Source: Paenibacillus sp. URB8-2
Lineage (GTDB): Bacteria > Bacillota > Bacilli > Paenibacillales > Paenibacillaceae
Direction: 5' to 3'
NCBI RefSeq assembly: GCF_013393385.1
Contig: NZ_AP023239.1
Coordinates: forward strand, 806,001 to 870,000
DNA: 64,000 bases
Under the pieces are notes generated by a model, which searched no databases, was not told the DNA's origin, and saw only the letters and a program-made list of their open reading frames with translations. The position numbers and the translations under genes are program-made. How positions within the stretch are numbered: position 1 is the stretch's first letter; every line of letters starts with the position of its first letter. This document shows positions 17,312-25,547 of the stretch, piece by piece.

Positions 17312-17494
17312 TTGAGTAAAGCTAAAGGTAAAGGTGGAACAGGCAGGGGAACAGACAAAAAAGGCTGGAATCGATGGCAGGCCAGTGCCAATCGTGAAAA
17401 AAACGTGCCCAAGCCATATAAATCCAAAGGCAAAAAAAATGCGGATAGCGAAGCAACACTCAGTCCTCGTAAGGGAAAAAAATCTACGAACTAG
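17312..17494 (+). CDS. Small basic protein, DUF3934-like
   Basis: The 60-residue protein is rich in Lys, Gly and Ser (MSKAKGKGGTGRGTDKKGWN) and has one conserved-looking GWNRWQASAN segment. It matches my memory of the DUF3934 small-protein family of Bacillus and Paenibacillus, whose function is not known. Translation begins at TTG 17312 with GGAGTGAT 5 bases upstream. There is no membrane segment. Its charge suggests a nucleic-acid or ribosome partner (inference). Confidence 0.7.
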   Translation: MSKAKGKGGTGRGTDKKGWNRWQASANREKNVPKPYKSKGKKNADSEATLSPRKGKKSTN

Positions 17495-17565
17495 GCTAAC
17501 GCTAAATACGAATATGTAAAATGCGATATAATAAGAATCGATAAAATAAAACTAGGGGTGGTAAT

Positions 17566-17874
17566 CTGAAGAAACAAAAACCAATGTCATTTGACGAGCT
17601 GCTAATGGAATTGAAAGGGCAGAAAACAGTACAGGAAACTCCGGGTAATATTTCACTCGATAAACTGTTTAATGAAGCCTTTATGAGCAAACACTCCAGC
17701 TATCATAGTTTTGGAGCGTTTTTGGAGAAAGGTAATTTTCAAGCAGTGACTCAGGAGGATATACGTAATATTCCTGATGAGCTATTTGATCGCCATGTTG
17801 TAAGAGAGACGGATTTTGCCAATTGGGATTCCATGCTTAACGCGGCAAATTCAGATTATCATTTTAAGAACTGA
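17566..17874 (+). CDS. Small hypothetical protein, possible CTG start
   Basis: The frame gives 96 residues from ATG 17584, or 102 from CTG 17566. AGGGGTGG ends 4 bases before the CTG, while the ATG has no comparable site, so initiation at CTG is likely. The protein is acidic, with FDELLMELKGQK near the start and an aromatic, charged C-terminus ending NSDYHFKN. I do not recognise a family. It sits between the DUF3934-like gene and the NERD-McrB cassette. Confidence 0.6.
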   Translation: MKKQKPMSFDELLMELKGQKTVQETPGNISLDKLFNEAFMSKHSSYHSFGAFLEKGNFQAVTQEDIRNIPDELFDRHVVRETDFANWDSMLNAANSDYHFKN

Positions 17875-17899
17875 GCTTCAGTTCATATAGGGCTGCGCC

Positions 17900-17932
17900 A
17901 GAAGGCTTCCGAGATTGATGGGAGTCTTTTCT
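17900..17932 (+). terminator. Weak terminator-like hairpin
   Basis: GAAGGCTTCC and GGAGTCTTTT can pair with several wobbles and one mismatch, followed by CTT. It would separate the small ORF from the NERD gene. Nothing else is recognised in the gap 17875-18086. Confidence 0.25.
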
Positions 17933-18086
17933 TGCTGAAAATAGGACCCTATGAACACCCGTCACACTACTACGATCCAGATGATTCTGGGCTACACTCG
18001 GCTTTTTCTTTGAAGTGAAGGGTAATTTTGCCATTCTGTCGAATTAACATATTTATTGTCAAATTCACTGGAATGGAGTTCCCATC

Positions 18087-18794
18087 ATGCTTAAGAACCT
18101 ATTTTCATTTTTGAAGAAAAGCAATACTTCCACTTCCCTACAAAAGGCTAATAAGCCCAAATCGGCTAAACCCCGCCCGAAGATTGAATCCACCCGCATC
18201 GGTGAGCTTGGCGAACACAAGATCAACATCCAACTGGACCAGCTACCCAAAGAGTGCAAATCGTTGAACGATTTACTCATTCGCAATCCCAAGTCGCGCA
18301 CTGGTTACTCCCAAATCGATCATCTCGTGATCTCCCCCTATTGCCTGTTCGTTATTGAAACGAAGAACTACAACGGTGAAATCAAAGGTGGGCGTTCCGA
18401 TAAACAATGGACGGTGAGCAACCGTTATAAAATGTATAATCCACTCAAGCAAAACTACGGTCATATTAAGGCGATTGAGAATTTGCTGAAGGGTGTCCCT
18501 ACTGTGAGGTTCATTTCGATGATTTCGTTCACGATGAGATGCCGATTTAGTATAGATCCAGATCTTCGCAAAATTCATTCGGACGAGCTTATCGTCTATG
18601 ATGTGGAACTGAGCGAGTTCATTTCCAGAAAGCTGCTTCGTTTGAAGACAGAAAATCCCGAGCCTCTATTTACTCAGGAACAGGTCCAAGAAATCTATGA
18701 CCAACTGCTTCAGGCTAATATCATCGATCCAGAGATTCGTAAACTTCATGTAGAGAAGATAACAGCGAACCAAGGGAAAGCAGCCACGAAATAA
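18087..18794 (+). CDS. NERD domain nuclease-like protein
   Basis: The 235-residue cytoplasmic protein starts with a Lys/Ser-rich segment (residues 1-35). A NERD (nuclease-related) domain at about 36-150 follows. The fold's acidic and Lys residues are visible: E43 in GELGEHK, D78 in SQIDHLVIS and E91-x-K93 in FVIETKNYNGEIKG. This is the PD-(D/E)XK-like arrangement. The C-terminal helical part has no known domain. It lies 33 bases upstream of an McrB-type ATPase and probably forms one operon with it and the DUF2357 nuclease. A role as an extra nuclease or DNA-binding subunit of that system is inference. Confidence 0.85.
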   Translation: MLKNLFSFLKKSNTSTSLQKANKPKSAKPRPKIESTRIGELGEHKINIQLDQLPKECKSLNDLLIRNPKSRTGYSQIDHLVISPYCLFVIETKNYNGEIKGGRSDKQWTVSNRYKMYNPLKQNYGHIKAIENLLKGVPTVRFISMISFTMRCRFSIDPDLRKIHSDELIVYDVELSEFISRKLLRLKTENPEPLFTQEQVQEIYDQLLQANIIDPEIRKLHVEKITANQGKAATK

Positions 18795-18827
18795 TCAATA
18801 TTATTTGTATTAGAGGAGTTATCTGAA

Positions 18828-21017
18828 ATGATCAAACAACTAAGAAGTTGGTGGAAGGATACAGAGATACCTGACCTAATCGGTCGGAAGAAAGTAGACT
18901 TTTCCATCTTTCGTGATGGTACACATATTCCAGTAGAGTTTCACTCGGATTTTTTGGAGGCCAATCAAGGGCAACAGCCGAACTTAGGTGAAGGCCGGAA
19001 GGTTAAATTGATATACGAAGATCGTAGTTTTGAAGCCACATTATTTAAGATTGATCAAGTATCTGCTGGTCGAGAAGCCCTACAGTTGCGCTATAACGGG
19101 AATCAACCGTTGAAGGATTTTTTAGCCCAAACATTCTCTCATTCATACTCCTACATTATGCAAGAAAGAACGAATCAACAAGCAGGGGAGGCGAAAAAGC
19201 CACAAGTTGTCATACCGGAGGATAAAGCTGAGTACATAGATTTCTTTGCGATGGGAGTACCTTACGAATACCGTTTAGAATTCTTAACCTATCAAGCGAA
19301 ACCTAATGTCTGGTGGGTCAATCAAGGGTCAACCATCCAGGCGGAAAAGAAAGAGGGAATTCTTTGGGCACCTTTAGTAAATTCACAAGGCCGAAAGCTA
19401 TACCATTGGGAAACCATGAAGGAAGTCAAACAAGGAGATATCATCCTTCATTATTCGAATAAAGCCATTCGCTACGTAAGTCAGGTAACGGATGCCGCGA
19501 TAGATGCCCCGAAGCCAGGGTCCATGGCCAATACGAACTGGCAAGAAGAAGGCCGATTAGTTCGAACTGAGTATGAGGAGCTTGTTCCTCCTATTATGCT
19601 TCAACAGTTTAATCAGCAAATCATGCGACTGAATATTACCCAAGGTCCGCTACATTCTGGTGGCGGGGTTAATCAAGGATATTTGTTCCGTTTCTCAAGA
19701 CAAGGTCTTCACATTCTTCAGTCGCTCACACCAGACGTGAATTGGCCTGATTTCACAATCCTAGATCAAGATGAGTCTACTTCCTCTTCGGAGAGCTCAC
19801 ATGAGGTGATTCCTATTCTGCCGCCGCCAGATTCTAGTATTTCAACATTCCTTCACCAAATTCAATCCTACATCAAGCAAAAAGGCTTCTTTTTCCCTGA
19901 ACACCTTATTGAGAACTTCTACCTCTCCCTTAAAACCAAGCCCTTTGTCATCTTGGCAGGGATATCGGGTACGGGGAAGACTCGTCTGGTTAAGCTTTTT
20001 GCTGAAGCTCTTGGAGCAACGGGGGATAATGGTCAGTTTACTTTAATTCCTGTCCGGCCGGATTGGAGCGATCCTTCTGATCTGCTCGGATATAAAGACC
20101 TTTCGGGCAGGTTCAAACCCGGTCCTCTTACCGAAGTGTTAGTTGAGGCAAGAAAGCCGGAGAACCAGCATAGGCCTTATTTTATCTGCCTAGATGAAAT
20201 GAACTTGGCTCGGGTGGAGCATTATTTTAGCGACCTGTTAAGTGTGTTGGAAACGCAGGATTGGCAGGAAGGAAAGATTCGAACGCAAGGTCTCTTATCT
20301 CCCACAATGCTCGATACACTTGAGGATCAAGCGAAGTATGGGAACCTTTCTATACCGGAGAATGTCTTCTTGATTGGAACGGTTAACATGGATGAAACCA
20401 CGCATCCTTTTAGCAAAAAAGTTCTGGATCGAGCCAATACACTGGAGTTCAATTATATCAATCTTGAGCAGTATCCGGAGTTAAATGAGTCGGAAAATCT
20501 GAGTGATCCCTCTGATCTTTCAGAACTGAATCACCTTTTTCTGCGATCGGATTATTTGCAGTTGATTGACGCTTACGATACCAATAAAGAGTTGATTATT
20601 CGTACTACGGAAAGATTAGTTAAGATCAATACATTACTTGAGGACATCCACGCTAATGTAGGCTTTCGGGTACGTGATGCGATTTGCTTCTATATGATCT
20701 ACAACGAACGGTACAAGCTCATAAGTGAAGAAGAGGCCTTTGATTGGCAGTTGCTTCAAAAGATTTTGCCGCGAATCCAGGGGAGTCACTCATCGGTTCG
20801 TCGAGTTTTGTTGAACTTGATTAAAGGAGCACTAGGCAATGGGAGTGGCGTTACTGTAAATATTCAAGAGTTAATGGAGGACGCCTCCCCGCTGTACTCG
20901 AGATGGAACGCAGGTCAAACCCCACCCATGGCTAAGCATCCGCAAAGTGCACGCAAATTGGCTTTTATGCTTAGGAGGCTGGAGGAAGATGGATTTACCT
21001 CATACTGGCTCTCTTAA
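18828..21017 (+). CDS. McrB-type AAA+ protein with EVE/PUA-like N-terminal segment
   Basis: The 729-residue protein has an AAA+ core in its C-terminal half. Walker A AGISGTGKT is at about 376-384, Walker B FICLDEMNLARVEHYFSDLL near 452-470 and a sensor region GTVNMDETTHPFSKKVLDRA near 516-535, as in the McrB family. Residues about 130-250 hold a block with WWVNQGST, a later HWETMKEVKQGDIILHYSN and a following VSQVTDAA strand. This resembles EVE/PUA-like modified-base readers. Residues 1-100 look like a separate small beta domain. McrB proteins translocate DNA by NTP hydrolysis and call a McrC nuclease. The 3' end overlaps the DUF2357 nuclease gene by 29 bases. Confidence 0.88.
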   Translation: MIKQLRSWWKDTEIPDLIGRKKVDFSIFRDGTHIPVEFHSDFLEANQGQQPNLGEGRKVKLIYEDRSFEATLFKIDQVSAGREALQLRYNGNQPLKDFLAQTFSHSYSYIMQERTNQQAGEAKKPQVVIPEDKAEYIDFFAMGVPYEYRLEFLTYQAKPNVWWVNQGSTIQAEKKEGILWAPLVNSQGRKLYHWETMKEVKQGDIILHYSNKAIRYVSQVTDAAIDAPKPGSMANTNWQEEGRLVRTEYEELVPPIMLQQFNQQIMRLNITQGPLHSGGGVNQGYLFRFSRQGLHILQSLTPDVNWPDFTILDQDESTSSSESSHEVIPILPPPDSSISTFLHQIQSYIKQKGFFFPEHLIENFYLSLKTKPFVILAGISGTGKTRLVKLFAEALGATGDNGQFTLIPVRPDWSDPSDLLGYKDLSGRFKPGPLTEVLVEARKPENQHRPYFICLDEMNLARVEHYFSDLLSVLETQDWQEGKIRTQGLLSPTMLDTLEDQAKYGNLSIPENVFLIGTVNMDETTHPFSKKVLDRANTLEFNYINLEQYPELNESENLSDPSDLSELNHLFLRSDYLQLIDAYDTNKELIIRTTERLVKINTLLEDIHANVGFRVRDAICFYMIYNERYKLISEEEAFDWQLLQKILPRIQGSHSSVRRVLLNLIKGALGNGSGVTVNIQELMEDASPLYSRWNAGQTPPMAKHPQSARKLAFMLRRLEEDGFTSYWLS

Positions 21018-23412
21018 TCAGGCGGTTGAATTGCTTCGTGTAGACACGGAGCTTTTTACACTATACCTTCAAGGCCGTCCTTATCATCCTACAGTGGAGA
21101 CGCTACAGCTTCATCGGTCCTCCGAACAGGAGTGGGTGAACGCTCAGCTTGGTCTCTTTTGTTCCGAAAAAGCTGGTGAAGCTCAGATTAAAGTCTTTTC
21201 GCCGAATGTAGGAAGGATGGTGGAGTGGCAGCCGGGAGAGTCTACCTTTCCTTGCTTTTATGAGACTCAATCGTATGAGTTGGTTATTCAGAAGAAGGCT
21301 CCTGGCAGCCTTTCCTTTTATCATGAAAATGTATTGCTTCGGCAAGCCATCAAACCTTTAGGCGAGTCTATTCTTGCGGGTGTTCTTAATTTTGGGAATG
21401 AAGTCGGCCTAACAGAATGGGAAATACGAAGTGAAGGGCAGACCTTGCTACGGGTTGAAATGGAGATTTTCCCCTCTAAGATGGATTATAAGCAGGATTA
21501 TCAGAATATTTTGAATGAAGTGAATGAGCAGATTTACAATCTAGCGTTTGATTTTTTGCGTAAAACCTACCAAATGACAGGCCTTCGGGAGACGCAGCAT
21601 CAGAGTTTGACGGAGTTTTTTACTATATTACAGCATGTATTTAGGCAGCTATTGGATGCAGTTGAGCGAATTAAAAACAATCCCAATCACGCACTTCTTC
21701 AAGATCGCCGTTTAGTTGACGCCAATCGAGTAAAGAAAGCAGGAAGAGAGAATATCCGGGAGTTGACGAAGCATCCTGAACGAATAAGAGAAGACTTGAC
21801 CTATGGATTCCTGTCTATCGGAGATCGAAAATACACAGCTACTCATTTAATGGAGACGCGTAGACGTCTCTCCTATGATACTAATGAGAACCGGTTCATC
21901 CGGTGGATGCTGGAACGAATTCATACCAAGCTGAAGGAACTGAAGGGCCGCTGGAAGGGAAAAAGCCGCACTCAAGACCCGTTTCTAATGAAGAGGATCG
22001 ACACGATGATCGCCCAGTTGGAGCGGTTAATGAAGGTGGATTTTTTGCGAGAGGTCGGGGCACTGAAACAGATGTCCGTTACGCTTGTTCTCCAAATGGC
22101 ACCGGGATATCGGGAAGTGTATCGGTGTTATTTAATGCTCTTAAAAGGATTATCCATTCAGAGTGATTTATTCCGCTTATCCATGAAGGATGTGGCTCAG
22201 CTCTATGAGTATTGGTGCTTTTTGAAGCTGAATCAATTGCTAGGACAGAAGTATAGGCTTGTTAAGCAGGACATCATTAAGGTTAATCGAAATGGGATTT
22301 TCGTGACCTTAGATCGCTCGCGGAGTGCGCAGATGGTTTATGAGAATCCTACGAACGGAGAGCAGTTTATTTTGTACTATAATGCGATTCCTAGCTCGGA
22401 ACAGACCCCGACTCTGAGTCAGCGTCCGGATAATGTCCTTACTCTGAAGAAGAAGGATGCTGGCGAAGTAAAAGAATACAAGTATGTGTTCGATGCGAAA
22501 TACCGACTGAATCCAGCGTATGAGGGAACCCCCTACCACAAAGTTTACGGCCAGCCTGGACCTGAAGAAGACGATATCAATACGATGCACAGGTACCGAG
22601 ACGCCATTGTCTATCAGGAGAAAGGCTCAGGGGAATATGAACGAAGCATGTTTGGTGCCTACGTGTTATTTCCTTATCCTGACGAAGAGCGGTTCAAGAG
22701 CCACCGTTTCTATAAAAGTATCGAACTTTTGAATATTGGAGCACTGCCCTTTTTGCCTAACTCTACAAGCTTGGTGGAGCAATTCTTAGACGAAATTATC
22801 CAAGATAGTCCGGAAAAAGCCTTTGAACGATCAACACGTCCACGTGGAACTAAAGAATACTACACCAATAAGCTTACAGGTAAAAATGTATTGGTTGGTT
22901 CCGTTCGAGGACCCGAACAAGTAGAGATAGCCTTAAAGCATTCCTTCTACCACGTGCCAATAGAGAATCTTTCTGACGAAAAGTTACTGACCCAAATCGA
23001 ATATGTTGCTATGTGCCAATCCAGAAGAAAGTTTTATGATCCTGCTAAAACGGGGATTCACTGGGTAGGTAAAGTGGTGGATTGGAAGGTGCTGCGGCGT
23101 AAAGAGATAAGGGAAATCCCTTCTAAGCCCGATAAGGAAGATAAACCTTACGTGAGATTTACGGTTGAGAAATGGATGAGGAGAGAAACCCCCATCGCGT
23201 TAGGAGGACAAGGGATATACACGGTCTTGTTTACGAGTAAGTATATTCTAGATCGAGCACTTGAAATCGCTGAGCTTCGCCTAGAAACGGAGGAAGACCT
23301 TCGTGAATGGCGTGAGAAGCGCAGAAAGGGTAGGGTTAAAGTTAAATTAGACCATGATCAGTTCGTGGATTTAGGGAAGGTAGTGGAGGTTAAATATTCG
23401 CAAAGCGATTAA
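20989..23412 (+). CDS. DUF2357 / PD-(D/E)XK nuclease, McrC-like partner
   Basis: The 807-residue protein has an N-terminal DUF2357-like beta-rich region and a helical centre with the motif YDTNENRFIRWML near residue 296. A PDDEXK_7 (DUF524) nuclease domain follows, with PD in RPDNVLTL (about 480-481) and FDAKYRLN (D502, K504). A basic C-terminal extension with more beta structure completes it. It is the likely DNA-cutting subunit for the McrB-type motor encoded just upstream. The start at 20989 is set by AGGAGG and GGAGG sequences directly before it and lies inside the motor gene, so translation is coupled. A bidirectional terminator follows. Confidence 0.87.
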   Translation: MDLPHTGSLNQAVELLRVDTELFTLYLQGRPYHPTVETLQLHRSSEQEWVNAQLGLFCSEKAGEAQIKVFSPNVGRMVEWQPGESTFPCFYETQSYELVIQKKAPGSLSFYHENVLLRQAIKPLGESILAGVLNFGNEVGLTEWEIRSEGQTLLRVEMEIFPSKMDYKQDYQNILNEVNEQIYNLAFDFLRKTYQMTGLRETQHQSLTEFFTILQHVFRQLLDAVERIKNNPNHALLQDRRLVDANRVKKAGRENIRELTKHPERIREDLTYGFLSIGDRKYTATHLMETRRRLSYDTNENRFIRWMLERIHTKLKELKGRWKGKSRTQDPFLMKRIDTMIAQLERLMKVDFLREVGALKQMSVTLVLQMAPGYREVYRCYLMLLKGLSIQSDLFRLSMKDVAQLYEYWCFLKLNQLLGQKYRLVKQDIIKVNRNGIFVTLDRSRSAQMVYENPTNGEQFILYYNAIPSSEQTPTLSQRPDNVLTLKKKDAGEVKEYKYVFDAKYRLNPAYEGTPYHKVYGQPGPEEDDINTMHRYRDAIVYQEKGSGEYERSMFGAYVLFPYPDEERFKSHRFYKSIELLNIGALPFLPNSTSLVEQFLDEIIQDSPEKAFERSTRPRGTKEYYTNKLTGKNVLVGSVRGPEQVEIALKHSFYHVPIENLSDEKLLTQIEYVAMCQSRRKFYDPAKTGIHWVGKVVDWKVLRRKEIREIPSKPDKEDKPYVRFTVEKWMRRETPIALGGQGIYTVLFTSKYILDRALEIAELRLETEEDLREWREKRRKGRVKVKLDHDQFVDLGKVVEVKYSQSD

Positions 23413-23479
23413 AAGAGGCGAGAGGGACGCCATGAAGATCTATTTTACGGTGATAAGTTTCGGCAGCCTCTATCCACGA

Positions 23480-23528
23480 AAAAAACAAACCGCTTGGACC
23501 TTGTGGCCCAAGCGGTTACTTTTTTTCC
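23480..23528. terminator. Bidirectional terminator after the defence-like cassette
   Basis: AACCGCTTGG (about 23488-23497) and CCAAGCGGTT (23508-23517) form a perfect 10-base stem, with an A-run on the left and ACTTTTTTT on the right. It separates the plus-strand cassette from the minus-strand remnant. Confidence 0.88.
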
Positions 23529-23560
23529 AATAACACTATATAGCGAATCTTATTGTCTCT

Positions 23561-24001
23561 TTACTTTACAAACTCAGCCGCTTTAATACCTGCCTGGCGG
23601 CCGAAAATAATGATTTCGGCTACGGAGTTGCCGCCGATGCGGTTTTGGCCGTGCAGGCCGCCGGTGACTTCGCCTGCGGCGAAAAGGCCCGGGATCGGTT
23701 TGCCTTCTTTGTTCAGCACTTCGGTGTTCGTGTTGATTTTTACGCCGCCCATGGTGTAGTGGACTCCGGGGCCGATCTTGATGGCGTAGTATGGCGCTGC
23801 GGACAGGTCGTTGTCCATTCCTGTGGTTCTGCCGAATTCAGCATCTTTTTTATTTTTCACGCTGCTGTTCCAGGTGCCCAGTGTCGCTTTCAGCTGATCC
23901 GCCGGAACGTTGATTTCTTTGGCCAGGGCTTCGATGGTGTCGGCTGTTTTCACAAAGCCCATTTTTTCATACTGCTGAATTGCTTTAGCGCGGGATTTTA
24001 C
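23561..24001 (-). pseudogene. C-terminal remnant of a flavocytochrome c / fumarate reductase-type flavoprotein
   Basis: About 146 codons match the C-terminus of FAD-dependent fumarate reductase/flavocytochrome c subunits. Visible blocks are AKAIQQYEKMGFVKTADTIEALAKE, PYYAIKIGPGVHYTMGGVKI, NKEGKPIPGLFAAGEVTGG and NRIGGNSVAEIIIFGRQAG. The N-terminal FAD-binding half is absent. The homologous frame begins at about 24001 and meets a stop at 24020-24022, with no start codon. This is a decayed or deleted gene whose broken end abuts another damaged ORF. Confidence 0.8.
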
Positions 24002-24329
24002 ATGGAAAAAGTTCTGCTGCTATGACGACTATAGAACCCCAACATCATTTGCTTTGGAACTGCTTAAGACATATCCGGGCAGTAATTTTGTTGTAGATGC
24101 AAGAAACGGATTTGAAGATGAACAAGAAGATGTGGAATGGGGATTTTTCGTGCTGCTTCCGGCTATGGCCAATACAGATTGCAAACATGTTGTATTCATC
24201 TTGAATGAAGTTACCGAAATCGAAGACGAGATGGATATGTGGACAAAAGAATTCTTGAAGTATTTTACAGCGAAGAGAGTTGAAAGTTATGAAGATGCAG
24301 TCAAGTTTGGCTTTGAAGTCAGTAAATAG
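24002..24329 (+). pseudogene. Short damaged ORF, unknown family
   Basis: ATG 24002 reads MEKVLLL and then stops. In another frame a convincing coding stretch runs from about 24018 (CYDDYRTPTSFALELLK) to the stop at 24329, with no good start (only TTG 24054). A single frameshift near 24018 would join them into one protein of about 108 residues. The C-terminal part (VEWGFFVLLPAMAN, MDMWTKEFLKYF) is not a family I can name. A terminator follows at 24349. It could equally be the 3' fragment of a longer gene lost at the same breakpoint as the neighbouring flavoprotein remnant. Confidence 0.5.
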
Positions 24330-24348
24330 CGATAGTTTAAACAAAAGA

Positions 24349-24383
24349 AGACGCTTGGATGCAGCTTAGCCTAGCGTCTTTTT
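24349..24383 (+). terminator. Terminator after the damaged ORF
   Basis: AGACGCT and AGCGTCT pair over 7 bases around a 17-base loop, and TTTTTG follows. Confidence 0.6.
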
Positions 24384-24482
24384 GCGTCGTTTACGCTCTA
24401 ACAGAAGGACCGTTCCGACTCATAGCACACAGGGGCAGCGGCGGGTGTCGGAAATTGAAGTTCCTTAGACATCCTTCCTTAA

Positions 24483-25547
24483 TTAAGTCAAAATCCGCTG
24501 CAGCGTTTCATCACTCCGAAGCAGACCCAGCGCTTTCTCGCGCATCTCCGGCAGATGCAGATACGTCCGGCGGGACGGTTTAATGGACGGGGCCAACGCA
24601 ATTGCCCGTTCAAAATCCTCTCGCTTCATCCCAAGCGTCGCAACGAAATCGAAAAATCCGGTTTCGCCAAGGAATTTGCGAACCCGCTCCACCCGATGCT
24701 CCTGCACGAGACACATCAGGTAAGAAGCTACGCCCACCTGAATGCCGTGCAGCTGCGGCCGCTCGACAATCTGGTCGAGGGCATGGGAGATCAGGTGCTC
24801 GCTGCCGCTTGCAGGCGCGCTGCTTCCGGCAATCTCCATGGCAATTCCGGAAAGCGTAAGGGAATCCACAATCTCTTTAATAAAAAAGAACTCGCGGATA
24901 TCGGTATAGGGCATGCGCACAATGCTGTTTACCGATTTTTTGGCCATCATCACCGCAAAGTCATTCACGCGGGTTGCGCCGCGGGATTCCTCAAACCGCC
25001 AGTCGAAAATCGCCGGGATTTTGGAGAGGATGTCCCCTAGTCCGCTGTAAAGGAACTGAATCGGCGAATTCCGGACAAGTCCAAGATCCACCAAAATGCC
25101 GTAAGGCATCCGGGCGGGAACCGACGTGCGGCGGCCTTGGACATAAAGGGAACAGCCGGAGCTTGCAAAGCCGTCGTGGGCGACTGAAGTCGGCACGCTG
25201 ATAAACGGCAGCCCGTTTAAAAACGCGATATATTTCGCAATATCCAGTCCCTTCCCTCCCCCGATTCCGACAACAGCTTCTGTACGAGCCGGAAGAGTGA
25301 AGGCGGTCTTCGCAATAGATTCAAGGCTGTTGTCCAGAACATCCCGGTTGTCCAGCACTTCAAGCTGCGCTTGCTCCGTTAACGATTGAACAATTTGCGG
25401 CTCGCATAGAGGGCGAATGCCTTCGCCAAAGCAGAGGACAATGCGGGAAAACCCGGCCTTGCAGAGCAGCGCCCCAAAATGGGAAAGAACCTGGTCGCCA
25501 ACCTCCAGAAGCGCAGGAATTGCGATTTCATGGGCCTGGCGCTTCAT
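24483..25547 (-). CDS. Glycerol-1-phosphate dehydrogenase-like (AraM/EgsA type) enzyme
   Basis: The 354-residue protein is of the iron-containing alcohol dehydrogenase/G1P dehydrogenase superfamily. It has a nucleotide-binding VVGIGGGKGLD (96-99) and the likely metal ligands D172 (SGLGDILSK), H251 and H267. The block SVPTSVAHDGFASSGCSLY is typical of the AraM/EgsA branch, which makes sn-glycerol 1-phosphate from dihydroxyacetone phosphate. ATG 25547 overlaps the stop of the phosphatase gene in ATGA, so the two are translationally coupled. The substrate could differ in this context, next to ethanolamine genes. Confidence 0.8.
   Translation of the reverse strand: MKRQAHEIAIPALLEVGDQVLSHFGALLCKAGFSRIVLCFGEGIRPLCEPQIVQSLTEQAQLEVLDNRDVLDNSLESIAKTAFTLPARTEAVVGIGGGKGLDIAKYIAFLNGLPFISVPTSVAHDGFASSGCSLYVQGRRTSVPARMPYGILVDLGLVRNSPIQFLYSGLGDILSKIPAIFDWRFEESRGATRVNDFAVMMAKKSVNSIVRMPYTDIREFFFIKEIVDSLTLSGIAMEIAGSSAPASGSEHLISHALDQIVERPQLHGIQVGVASYLMCLVQEHRVERVRKFLGETGFFDFVATLGMKREDFERAIALAPSIKPSRRTYLHLPEMREKALGLLRSDETLQRILT

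Noticed and set aside
18087..23412. Reading the cassette as BREX, Zorya or a coiled-coil CoCoNuT system
   Set aside because: No BREX methylase, PglZ, ZorAB motor or long coiled-coil protein is present. The McrB/DUF2357 pair explains the genes better.
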